Part shown: positions 1 to 6,267 of the stretch, piece after piece
Layout: every line of letters begins with the position of its first letter
Position numbering within the stretch: position 1 is the stretch's first letter
Origin: Chloroflexota bacterium
GTDB taxonomy: Bacteria; Chloroflexota; Dehalococcoidia; Lucifugimonadales; JACPCL1
Direction of reading: 5' to 3'
Length of the DNA: 6,948 nucleotides
NCBI GenBank assembly: GCA_016210375.1
Contig: JACQUH010000165.1
Span: 1-6,948, forward strand
Translations under genes and position numbers: made by a program
The notes under the pieces: model-generated
What the model was told of the DNA's origin: nothing
What the model saw: the letters and a program-made list of their open reading frames with translations, nothing else
The model's database searches: none

Positions 1-1291
1 CAAGAACGGCGTTGGCTTCCGCCCCCAGATTGAAGCCATCAAGAGCGTCACGGTGATAGACCCCTATACGGTCCAGTTGAACCTTGACCGCGTCCACTCT
101 GCCATCATCACCAACCTGGGCCTGCGCAGCACCTACGCCTTCTCCCCCACAGCGTTCAAAGAGAAAGGGCGGCAGTATTTTGACGCCAACCCGGTGGGGA
201 CCGGGCCATTCAAGGTCAAGGAGTACGTGCCCGGGAGCCATATCCTGATGGAGAAGAACCCCAACTACTTTGTCAAGGGCCTCCCCTACCTTGACCTCTG
301 GCGGTACGAGGAGATCGTGGACGACCGGGTACGGGCCGGGGCGTTGCAGGCCGGGCAACTGGATGTCGCGACGATACCTGCCTCCGCGAAAGACGCCCTC
401 ACGGCAGCCCGTGCCATAAAGGGGGTCCTGGAGATAAAGACGTCGGGCGGGCCCTCCTACGACCACTTCAACGCTACCAGGGCCCCCTTCAACGACAAGC
501 GGGTGCGCCAGGCGTTGCAGATGGCTATGGACCGGCAGGCGTGGAATGTGGCTATTGCTAACGGCGAGGGCTTCCCATACACTGGCGGGATGCACGTTCC
601 GGGCCACGCCGCCACCTTCGCTGTGCCAGAGGACCAGTACCCCTACCCCTACAACCCGGCCAAGGCCAAGGCCCTTATGGAAGAGTACGCCAAAGAGAAG
701 GGCATCACGTTGCCCATAAGTACTGTGGGCGCCTGGACGCCTACGGCGGAGCAGGTGGCGCTGGGGGCATACCCGCTCAAAGAGCAACCCCTCACCATGA
801 TAGCCACCTCCGGCTCCACCAGCGTGAAGCGCGCCGCCATATCCAAGGCCTACTACGAGGCCATCGGCTTCAAGATTGAGGTCGTCCTCGGCGCAGGCGA
901 CGAAGAGATGCACACCTTCGTGTGGAAGGATATAGGGTTCTCGCTGCGCGGCGTCGGGACCAGGCCGCACCCCTCGGGCAGCATGGACTCCTACATGGGC
1001 TACGGCGGCTACTGGAACGCCGGCGGGTGGAGCACGACCCCCCAGCAGATGGAGGTGGACCGGCTTCTCAAGGAGGCCGCCAATACCTTTGACTTCGCCA
1101 AGCAGAACGACTTCTACAAGCAGGCGCAGAAGATATGGATGGAGGAGGCCCTGGGAGGAGTGAAGACCGCTCACAGCGTGACCCCCAGGTTTATTCAGCC
1201 GTGGGTGAAGATGGATCGCGACATCAGCAAGTGGCTGGTGTTCGCTTCGGATTCCACGGAGCATTTCTACTCCGTGTGGCTTGACAAGTAG
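1..1291 (+). CDS. ABC transporter substrate-binding protein, family 5 (peptide/nickel type), 5'-truncated by the window edge
   Basis: This is the C-terminal 429 residues of an extracytoplasmic solute-binding protein of the SBP_bac_5 family, which captures a peptide or other small organic solute and delivers it to a DppBC-type permease pair. The frame is open from base 2 to a TAG at 1289-1291. The GTG at 53 is not the real start, because coding continues upstream and the family is usually 500-600 residues long. Family hallmarks are GTGPFKVKEYVPG (from about base 197), then the NPNYF segment and the block around 475-535 reading FNDKRVRQALQMAMDRQ, which is the typical 'VRQAL..A.DR' signature. 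The signal peptide would lie outside the window. The permease genes follow after a long structured gap, so this is very likely the binding component of the same importer. The ligand cannot be told from sequence; DppA/OppA-like proteins also bind non-peptide solutes. Confidence 0.93.
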   Translation, partial: KNGVGFRPQIEAIKSVTVIDPYTVQLNLDRVHSAIITNLGLRSTYAFSPTAFKEKGRQYFDANPVGTGPFKVKEYVPGSHILMEKNPNYFVKGLPYLDLWRYEEIVDDRVRAGALQAGQLDVATIPASAKDALTAARAIKGVLEIKTSGGPSYDHFNATRAPFNDKRVRQALQMAMDRQAWNVAIANGEGFPYTGGMHVPGHAATFAVPEDQYPYPYNPAKAKALMEEYAKEKGITLPISTVGAWTPTAEQVALGAYPLKEQPLTMIATSGSTSVKRAAISKAYYEAIGFKIEVVLGAGDEEMHTFVWKDIGFSLRGVGTRPHPSGSMDSYMGYGGYWNAGGWSTTPQQMEVDRLLKEAANTFDFAKQNDFYKQAQKIWMEEALGGVKTAHSVTPRFIQPWVKMDRDISKWLVFASDSTEHFYSVWLDK

Positions 1292-1341
1292 TGGCTTCCT
1301 GGCAAGAGTCATCGGAACAGCAAGACGCCGCTGGGATGTGC

Positions 1342-1408
1342 CTGCACCGCTCGTGGTTAGACCCTTCGGCCCCCTTCAGGGCAGGGAGAGGCAACACGAG
1401 CGGTGTAG
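1342..1408. repeat. 14-bp inverted repeat with 39-base interior
   Basis: CACCGCTCGTG at 1345-1355 is matched exactly by its reverse complement CACGAGCGGTG at 1395-1405. The stem extends outward by three more pairs (1342-1344 with 1406-1408), one of them G-U, giving 14 pairs. The interior is C-rich then G-rich (CCCTTCGG, CCCTTCAGGG, GGGCAGGGAGAGG) and can fold further. It begins about 50 bases after the binding-protein stop codon. It could be an mRNA-stabilising stem, a remnant of a small mobile repeat, or a recombination-type site; the sequence alone does not decide. Confidence 0.7.
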
Positions 1409-1445
1409 CGCCCCGCTCACTCCGGGAGCTTGCCTGGCAACCGGC

Positions 1446-1488
1446 GCTGCGAGGGCAATCCCACTCTCGCAGTGTACGGGGGATTGCC
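1446..1488. repeat. Two overlapping, mutually exclusive hairpins
   Basis: Hairpin one pairs CTGCGAG (1447-1453) with CTCGCAG (1466-1472), a perfect 7-bp stem extended by a G-U at 1446/1473, with a 12-base loop. Hairpin two pairs GGCAATCCC (1454-1462) with GGGATTGCC (1480-1488), a perfect 9-bp stem with a 17-base interior. The right arm of the first lies inside the interior of the second, and the left arm of the second forms most of the first one's loop, so the two cannot both form as simple stems. No T-run follows. This may be a small RNA switch or simply part of a degenerate palindromic repeat. Confidence 0.55.
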
Positions 1489-1535
1489 TCGTCTTCGCTC
1501 ACGGGAGCTCGTAAGCTCTGACAGCATGGGAGCAA

Positions 1536-1627
1536 GTCTCCCACTCCCTTGATCGGGAGAGGGCTGGGGTGAGGGTGAAGTCTACCGCCCCCTCACTCTA
1601 GCTCTCTTCCCCGATAGGGGCGAGAGA
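1536..1627. repeat. Imperfect palindromic intergenic repeat element (REP/MITE-like)
   Basis: The left half (about 1538-1577) and right half (about 1590-1627) are imperfect reverse complements. The core is a stem of 1555-1575 with 1590-1610: 21 consecutive pairs in + strand RNA, 17 Watson-Crick and 4 G-U, around a 14-base loop. Alternatively, two flanking hairpins form: CTCCC/GGGAG at 1544-1559, and 1603-1612 with 1617-1627 (loop GATA, bulged C at 1621). These share bases with the long stem, so the element has two exclusive folds. The GGGTGAGGG and CCCTCAC words recall widespread intergenic palindromic repeats of bacteria, so a dispersed repeat is the likeliest identity. No transposase is nearby. 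Confidence 0.65.
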
Positions 1628-1750
1628 ACGAAAACTCCTAGGCTTTGAGTACGTTGTACCGGCTGACCTGGGTAACAGGCTCGCAGGCCAGTCCGGAAGC
1701 GAGGATTGTCTTTGGGGTAGCCTGAGCACTGGAGGGCGGGGAGACACAGG

Positions 1751-2704
1751 GTGAAAAAGTACATTGTCAATCGTTTGGTCCAGTCGGTGTTCGTTCTCTT
1801 CCTCATCAGTCTGGCGGTGTTCCTCCTTATTCGCGCCGTCCCCAAAGACCCGATCTACATCATTCTGGGCCCCGAGAGCCAAGGCATAACGGGGGAGCGG
1901 TATGCTGAGATGATGCATGAGCTTGGCCTGGACCGGCCCTTGCCCATTCAGTATTTGAACTGGGTTCGGAAGATGGCAACGGGAGACTGGGGCCACGATT
2001 TCAAGACCAAGCGCCCCGTGACCAAGGAGTTGGCCGCTCGCATACCCTACACGTTGCAGCTAGCGGTCCTTGCCATCGCCATGTCAGTCACTATCGGCGT
2101 GGCTACGGGAGTGGTAGCGGCCCTCAAACGCAACAGCATATGGGACGTTATCTCCAGCCTGGTGGCAATTGCCGGGGTGGCGGTGCCAGGCTTCTGGCTC
2201 GCTCTCATTCTCATCCTTATTTTCAGCGTGCACTGGAACCTGCTGCCCGTGTATGGCGGGAAACTCCTGTGGGAAGACCCGGGCGGCGCTGTCAAGTCCC
2301 TCATCCTTCCCGTCGCTATCCTGAGCCTGGAGGGGACGGCCAGCATCATGCGACAGACCCGGTCCTCCATGCTGGAGGTGATGGGCGACGACTACGTGCG
2401 GACCGCACGCGCCAAGGGGCTGAGTGAGCGCAGGGTGATCCTGGTGCACGCCCTGAAAAACGCGTTGCTGCCCGTTGTCACTCTCCTGGGCCTGCGGCTG
2501 GGAGGTATCCTCGGCGGGTCGGTGATCATAGAAACGGTGTTCAGTTGGCCTGGGGTGGGGAGGCTGGCCGTCTCGGCGCTCCAGGAAGTAAACTACCCGG
2601 TGGTTCAGGTGATCGTCTTGATCTCTGGCACAACGGTGCTCACGGCCAACCTGCTAACCGACATCTCCTACGCCTATCTGGACCCGCGGATACGCTACAG
2701 GTGA
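1751..2704 (+). CDS. ABC transporter permease, DppB/GsiC type (binding-protein-dependent transport family)
   Basis: This 317-residue integral membrane protein is one half of the transmembrane channel of a dipeptide/oligopeptide/nickel-type importer. The length is normal for the family. The start is a GTG at 1751 with GGGGAG at 1738-1743, seven bases upstream, and the protein begins MKKYIVNRLVQSVFVLF, the usual DppB opening running into the first membrane helix (about 10-30). Further hydrophobic segments lie near 102-125, 132-158, 184-200, 240-262 and 284-307. The periplasmic stretch between helices 1 and 2 carries RAVPKDP and GLDRPLPIQYLNW. The EAA coupling loop that contacts the ATPase is at about 213-243 (DDYVRTARAKG, HALKNALLPV). 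It is followed by the family signature ETVFSWPGVGRL at 261-272 and the C-terminal YAYLDPRIRY. The partner permease lies 61 bases downstream. The substrate is unknown, so I give no gene symbol. Confidence 0.95.
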   Translation: MKKYIVNRLVQSVFVLFLISLAVFLLIRAVPKDPIYIILGPESQGITGERYAEMMHELGLDRPLPIQYLNWVRKMATGDWGHDFKTKRPVTKELAARIPYTLQLAVLAIAMSVTIGVATGVVAALKRNSIWDVISSLVAIAGVAVPGFWLALILILIFSVHWNLLPVYGGKLLWEDPGGAVKSLILPVAILSLEGTASIMRQTRSSMLEVMGDDYVRTARAKGLSERRVILVHALKNALLPVVTLLGLRLGGILGGSVIIETVFSWPGVGRLAVSALQEVNYPVVQVIVLISGTTVLTANLLTDISYAYLDPRIRYR

Positions 2705-2711
2705 CCGACCT

Positions 2712-2756
2712 GGTAGGGAAGCGCACTGCGGGGAGGGACCGCAGTTTCTGCCTACC
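2712..2756 (+). promoter_or_regulatory. Nested hairpin in the gap between the two permease genes
   Basis: The inner stem ACTGCGG (2725-2731) with CCGCAGT (2739-2745) is a perfect 7-bp pair with loop GGAGGGA. The outer stem GGTAGG (2712-2717) with CCTACC (2751-2756) is a perfect 6-bp pair enclosing it. The only strong Shine-Dalgarno-like sequence of the gap (GGGGAGGG, 2730-2737) is partly in the inner stem and otherwise in its loop, far from the annotated start of the next gene (2766). Only TTT follows the inner stem, so it is a weak terminator candidate at best. It may tune translation of, or read-through into, the second permease; that is inference. Confidence 0.45.
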
Positions 2757-2765
2757 GCACGCTCC

Positions 2766-3698
2766 ATGGCCAGCGACAAGATAAGAAGAGAAGAGCAAAT
2801 GCGGAATGCACTGGATGCCGTCGGCGGCAAGTCACGCTTGTCGCGCATAGCTGCCCGGTTGCCTGTGGAGACTGTCAAGGCTCTGCTGCGCCATCGCCTC
2901 TCCGTTTTCGGCCTCACCTACATCGCTATCGCCCTGGGGGTGGCGGTGTTCGCTGGAGTCCTGTCCCCTCACGACCCCAATGCCATTGATCCTGTCCGGT
3001 CATTGGAGTCACCCTCCTGGGACCATCTGCTGGGGCTGGACGACGTTGGCCGAGACGTGTTCAGCAGACTCCTGTACGGAGCGCGGGTCTCCATCATGGT
3101 GGGGGTGATGGCTGCGACGCTGGCCGTCCTGGTAGGAGTGCCGCTGGGCATCCTCGCTGCTTACGCCGGCGGGTGGACAGACCACGTGATCATGCGCATT
3201 GTGGATGCAAAGATCGCCATCCCCAATCTTCTTCTGGCCATCCTGCTCTTGCTGGTGTTGGGGGGCGGCGTCTTCACCGTCAGCCTCGCCCTCGGGCTGA
3301 ACTTGACGACGACACAGGCGAGGCTCGTGCGTAGCCGGGCCCTCACGGTGAAAGAAATGGACTACGTCCTTGCTGCAAGGGCCCTGGGTTCCTCCCCCTT
3401 GCGCATCCTTGGACTCCATGTCCTCCCCAACGCTTTTCAGCCGTCCATCGTCCAGGCCACACTGGGCATGGGCTTTGCTGTTTTGGGAGAGGCTGGCTTG
3501 AGCTTCCTGGGCATTGGCGTTACTATACCCACGCCTACCTGGGGGAACATGTTGACCCTGGCATTCCAGAACATGGAATCGGCTCCCTGGCTGTCCATCG
3601 CACCTGGGATGGCGATTTTCCTGCTGGTGCTCTCTTTCAACTTCGTGGGAGATGGCATTCGGGACGTGCTGGACCCCCGCTTGCGTGGACGGGTGTAG
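2766..3698 (+). CDS. ABC transporter permease, DppC/GsiD type
   Basis: This is the second transmembrane subunit, expected to pair with the DppB-type protein and dock on two cytoplasmic ATPases. Read from ATG 2766 it has 310 residues. It carries the DppC-type hallmarks: a cytoplasmic N-terminus with RHRLSVFGL leading into helix 1 (about 46-66), then LSPHDPNAIDP, LLGLDDVGRDVFSRLLYGAR (89-108), an EAA loop at about 199-229 (DYVLAARALGSSPLRIL), FLGIGVTIPTPTWGNML (247-263) and a DPRLRG C-terminus. Hydrophobic stretches are near 108-134, 152-176, 226-252 and 276-294. The start is uncertain: ATG 2766 has no clear ribosome site. ATG 2799 (residue 12) sits after a purine-rich GAAGAGAAGAG stretch and would give 299 residues. 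A CTG at 2748 lies 10 bases after GGGGAGGG but is a rare start type. The missing ATPase genes do not follow; CoA-transferase genes do. Confidence 0.94.
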   Translation: MASDKIRREEQMRNALDAVGGKSRLSRIAARLPVETVKALLRHRLSVFGLTYIAIALGVAVFAGVLSPHDPNAIDPVRSLESPSWDHLLGLDDVGRDVFSRLLYGARVSIMVGVMAATLAVLVGVPLGILAAYAGGWTDHVIMRIVDAKIAIPNLLLAILLLLVLGGGVFTVSLALGLNLTTTQARLVRSRALTVKEMDYVLAARALGSSPLRILGLHVLPNAFQPSIVQATLGMGFAVLGEAGLSFLGIGVTIPTPTWGNMLTLAFQNMESAPWLSIAPGMAIFLLVLSFNFVGDGIRDVLDPRLRGRV

Positions 3699-3747
3699 CA
3701 CCTGAACCAACACCACCGAACGCACGATAGGGAGAAGCAGGTAGTCA

Positions 3748-4962
3748 ATGTCATATGATTTCTGGAAAGGGATCAACGTCCTGGAGTGGGGGACAACCAT
3801 CGCTACAGCATTCCATGCGCGGATGCTGGGCGATATGGGGGCCCGCGTGGTGAAAGTGGAGCCGCCAACGGGCGACCCGGCTCGTCGCGCGGGGCCTTTC
3901 CCGGCCGGCGTTCCGAACTCCGAGAAGAGCGGCCTGTTCCTGGCGCTGAACACGAACAAGTTCGGCATCACCCTGGACCCAACCTGCGAGACAGGCCGCG
4001 CGGTGTTCGGGGAGCTGGTGAAAGCCACGGACATCCTCGTTGTTGACTCCCGCCCCAGTGACCTTGCGCGCTGGCGGCTAACGTTTGGCGACCTCAAGAA
4101 GCTGAACGCCAGTCTGATCATGGTCTCTATCACGCCATTCGGCGCGACAGGGCCATACCAGGACTTCAAGGCGTCAGACCTCACGATATTTCAAATGAGT
4201 GGATACGCCCGGGCAATGGTGCGGGGCGAGACAGACCCAGTGGCCAAGGTGCCGGTTCGGGCGCAGACCGACCAGGTAGCCATGCTGGGCGGCCTGAGCG
4301 CTACCACGGCCACTTCCATTGCGCTGCTGCAGCGCGCCGCCACGAAGCAGGGCACGTTTGTGGACGTGTCGCTGTGGGAGGCGATGTGCATGCTCAGCAA
4401 TGGCGGTTTTGCCGCCGCAGCTTTCCAGCAGTTAGCGCCCGGGGGCAATGACGAGCCAGTTATCTCACGGGGTACCGTGGCCACGCTGGAGGCCAAAAGT
4501 GGGTACGTCGTCGTGTCGCCTCGCGAGGATGACCAGTGGGTACGGTGGATAGAGCTCATCGGAAGTCCCGCGTGGGCCAACGAGCCCCGGTTCGCCACCC
4601 GGCAGCTCCGCTCCCAGAACTGGGACGAACTGGAGCCGCTGCTGGCAGAGTGGACGAGCCAGCGTACCAAGGAAGAGACCTACCACATGGCGCAGGCGGC
4701 AGAGATCCCCAGCTTTCCGATGAACACGGTGGCCGATCTGTTTCGCTCGGAGCAGCTCCGGGTCCGCGGCGCGTTCCAAACTATAGAGCATCCTGTAGCC
4801 GGCAAGCTACCTTATCCGACGCTTCCGTTTCGTCCCGGCGACCAGGATGCCCGGCCCGACTCACCGGCACCGCGGCTCGGTGAGCACACGGAGAACGTGC
4901 TGGCGGGGATTGGCGTCACCAAAGAGGAGCAGTTGCGGCTGCACGTGCTCGGTGTTATCTAG
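3748..4962 (+). CDS. Family III CoA-transferase (CaiB/BaiF/Frc type), first of a tandem pair, divergent
   Basis: This 404-residue protein belongs to the family that moves CoA between carboxylic acids through an aspartyl-CoA thioester (formyl-CoA transferase, CaiB, SmtAB, BbsEF) and also includes AMACR racemases. Family features are the N-terminal KGINVLEWG fold start, LGDMGARVVKVEPPTGDPARR (28-48), a TNKFGITLD strand (69-77), ITPFGATGPYQDF (128-140) and FVDVSLWEAM (204-213). The best candidate for the catalytic aspartate is Asp175 in QTDQVAM, 24 residues before the TKQG turn. Several canonical positions differ: the usual AGP after the first strand reads TTIAT, the ENFRPG-type motif reads VDSRPSD (99-105), and TGxGQ reads TKQGT. 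It may have an unusual substrate or act as the non-catalytic partner of the next gene. The ATG at 3748 has AGGGAG 13 bases upstream and AGG at 3739-3741, six bases upstream. It sits 49 bases after the permease gene. Confidence 0.9.
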   Translation: MSYDFWKGINVLEWGTTIATAFHARMLGDMGARVVKVEPPTGDPARRAGPFPAGVPNSEKSGLFLALNTNKFGITLDPTCETGRAVFGELVKATDILVVDSRPSDLARWRLTFGDLKKLNASLIMVSITPFGATGPYQDFKASDLTIFQMSGYARAMVRGETDPVAKVPVRAQTDQVAMLGGLSATTATSIALLQRAATKQGTFVDVSLWEAMCMLSNGGFAAAAFQQLAPGGNDEPVISRGTVATLEAKSGYVVVSPREDDQWVRWIELIGSPAWANEPRFATRQLRSQNWDELEPLLAEWTSQRTKEETYHMAQAAEIPSFPMNTVADLFRSEQLRVRGAFQTIEHPVAGKLPYPTLPFRPGDQDARPDSPAPRLGEHTENVLAGIGVTKEEQLRLHVLGVI

Positions 4963-5055
4963 ACGGTCGCAGGGAGAGCGGAGGCCCACCCGTGTGAAGG
5001 GAGGGGCAAGGGGCCCCACCACCATTCGGCAGTCCATGAGGAGGAGCGAGGAACT
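4963..5055 (+). promoter_or_regulatory. 93-base gap with G-rich hairpin and ribosome site of the second CoA-transferase
   Basis: A perfect 5-bp hairpin GGGGC (5003-5007)/GCCCC (5013-5017) lies in a G-rich stretch and has no T-run after it, so it is not a terminator. AGGAG at 5042-5046, nine bases before ATG 5056, is the likely Shine-Dalgarno site. The same purine block can be read as a seven-codon frame from ATG 5036 (MRRSEEL) whose TGA at 5057-5059 overlaps the gene's ATG. That frame has no ribosome site of its own, so it is probably a by-product of the GAGGAGGAG sequence. Confidence 0.5.
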
Positions 5056-6219
5056 ATGAGACCGTTGGAAGGCATCCGAGTTGTGGACTTCAGCTGGGTG
5101 CTGGCCGGCCCTATCTGTACCCGCTACCTGGCCCTCATGGGCGCCGAGGTGTTCAAGGTGGAAAGTCACCGGCGCCCCGATCCATCGCGCCGTGGAGAAG
5201 GCTTCCAGATGCTGAATCAGAATAAGAGGGGCGTCACCCTCAACCTGAGCCATCCGGAAGGGCGCACGCTGGCGCTGGAACTGGTGAAGAAGTCGGACGT
5301 GGTCATTGAGAACTTCGCCACAGGCGTGATAGAGCGCATGGGCCTCGGCTACGACGTCTTGAAGGCAGCCAAGCCCGACATCATCATGGTGTCTTGCGCT
5401 GGTCTGGGCCACACGGGCCCGGAGAAGGGCTACGCTGCCTACGGCACGCTAATCCAGGCGCACACCGGCTGGAGCGCCTTGCAAGGCTACTCGGGGCGGA
5501 AGCCAATCATCGGAGGGGCGTACACGGACCCGACCTCAGGGACATGGCTGGTAGCGCTGATTGCGGCGGCGTTATACCGCCGCGGGCAGACGGAGCAGGG
5601 CGCCTACCTGGACGTTTCCATGGCCGAAGTCACCATCAACATGCTGGTGCGCCCGCTCATGGAGTACGCTATCGCCGGCACCGTGCGCCAACCGCAGGGC
5701 AACCACGACGACTGGTTCGCACCCCACAACGTGTACCCCTGCGCCGGGGACGACCAGTACATAGCCATCGCGGTGACCAACGACGAGGAGTGGACTGGGC
5801 TGTGCCAGGCGCTGGACCTGGAGCTGACCAGCGATCCACGCTTTCAGACGGCAATGGGCCGCTGGAAGCACCAGGATGAGCTGGACCCCATCATCTCTCA
5901 GGAGACGCAACGCTTCGCGGTGATGGACCTGTTCGGCCGGTTGCAGCGGGCGGGGGTGCCATCCGGCCCGTCCTTTGACCTGGCGCAGATCATGAGCAAC
6001 GAGCACATGGTGCACCGGGGATTCATCCACCCGTACACGGACCTCAAGGGCCGGACCGTGAACATCCCTACAGTTCCGTGGCGGATGGAAGGGGTGGCGC
6101 CTGCCCCCGCAACGCCTGCGCCGGAGCTGGGCACGGACACAGAGTACGCCCTTCGGGAAGTCCTGAACATCTCCCCAGAGAAGATCGCCCAGCTTCAGAC
6201 TGCGGGCGTACTTTACTAG
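5056..6219 (+). CDS. Family III CoA-transferase (CaiB/BaiF/Frc type), second of the tandem pair, canonical
   Basis: This 387-residue CoA-transferase has well-kept family motifs. MRPLEGIRVVDFSWVLAGP opens the protein, followed by MGAEVFKVES (28-37), LNQNKRGVTLNL (53-64), VVIENFATGVIERMGLGYD (82-100, the classic ENF motif) and SCAGLGHTGPEKGY (113-126). AYTDPTSGT (155-163) holds the expected catalytic Asp158, 21 residues before TEQG, the spacing I recall for formyl-CoA transferase. LDVSMAEV follows at 185-192. The C-terminal domain has DPRFQT, GVPSGPSFDLAQIM and a PELGTDTEY tail. The reaction is predicted as CoA transfer from a donor such as succinyl-CoA to a carboxylate, but the acceptor is unknown, and AMACR-like racemase activity is not fully excluded. 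It lies 93 bases after its divergent paralogue. Family III enzymes interlock as dimers and some (SmtAB, BbsEF) use two different subunits, so a heteromer is possible. Start ATG 5056 is supported by AGGAG nine bases upstream and by the family-typical N-terminus. Confidence 0.94.
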   Translation: MRPLEGIRVVDFSWVLAGPICTRYLALMGAEVFKVESHRRPDPSRRGEGFQMLNQNKRGVTLNLSHPEGRTLALELVKKSDVVIENFATGVIERMGLGYDVLKAAKPDIIMVSCAGLGHTGPEKGYAAYGTLIQAHTGWSALQGYSGRKPIIGGAYTDPTSGTWLVALIAAALYRRGQTEQGAYLDVSMAEVTINMLVRPLMEYAIAGTVRQPQGNHDDWFAPHNVYPCAGDDQYIAIAVTNDEEWTGLCQALDLELTSDPRFQTAMGRWKHQDELDPIISQETQRFAVMDLFGRLQRAGVPSGPSFDLAQIMSNEHMVHRGFIHPYTDLKGRTVNIPTVPWRMEGVAPAPATPAPELGTDTEYALREVLNISPEKIAQLQTAGVLY

Positions 6220-6267
6220 AAACTGTACTGTATCGTCCGGCACACACCAGAGACAGTCGGAGGAGCC

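Larger units (their letters stand above)
1292..1750. other. 459-base non-coding, palindrome-rich gap between binding protein and permease genes
   Basis: I see no convincing gene here. The short open frames lack a good ribosome site and read as low-complexity Arg/Ser/Pro/Gly-rich peptides. Instead, most of 1342-1627 is covered by successive inverted repeats (described separately), with small extra hairpins at 1504-1519 (GAGCT/AGCTC, 4-base loop) and 1528-1542 (GGGAG/CTCCC, 5-base loop). None is followed by a real T-run, so a standard intrinsic terminator is not supported. I found no promoter with both boxes at good spacing. By analogy with the malE-malF gap of enterobacteria, stem-loops after a binding-protein gene can protect its mRNA and raise it above the permease message; whether that happens here is inference. 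The last 20 bases carry the ribosome site for the permease gene (GGAGGG at 1731-1736 and GGGGAG at 1738-1743). Confidence 0.75.

Noticed and set aside
53..55. GTG at 53 as the start of the binding-protein gene
   Set aside because: The frame is open to the window edge with protein-like sequence upstream, and a start here would remove the signal peptide and most of the first lobe.
1224..1544. Short frames in the 1292-1750 gap (for example - strand 1224-1544 and + strand 1281-1514 and 1291-1521) as small genes
   Set aside because: They lack ribosome sites, overlap coding sequence or inverted repeats, and give compositionally odd products without recognisable motifs.
1645..1680. Possible promoter TTGAGT (1645-1650) with TAACAG (1673-1678) ahead of the first permease
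   Set aside because: The spacing of 22 bases is too long and neither box is close enough to consensus to support a call.
1292..1750. CRISPR array or riboswitch in the repeat-rich gap
   Set aside because: The repeats are inverted and not regularly spaced direct repeats, and I recognise no conserved riboswitch core.
2725..2750. Rho-independent terminator between the two permease genes
   Set aside because: The 7-bp stem is followed by only TTT then CTG, and the two permeases are expected to be co-expressed.
3009..4184. 391-codon open frame on the - strand across the end of the second permease and the first CoA-transferase
   Set aside because: It is antisense to two well-recognised genes, its product resembles no family I know, and long antisense open frames are common in GC-rich DNA.
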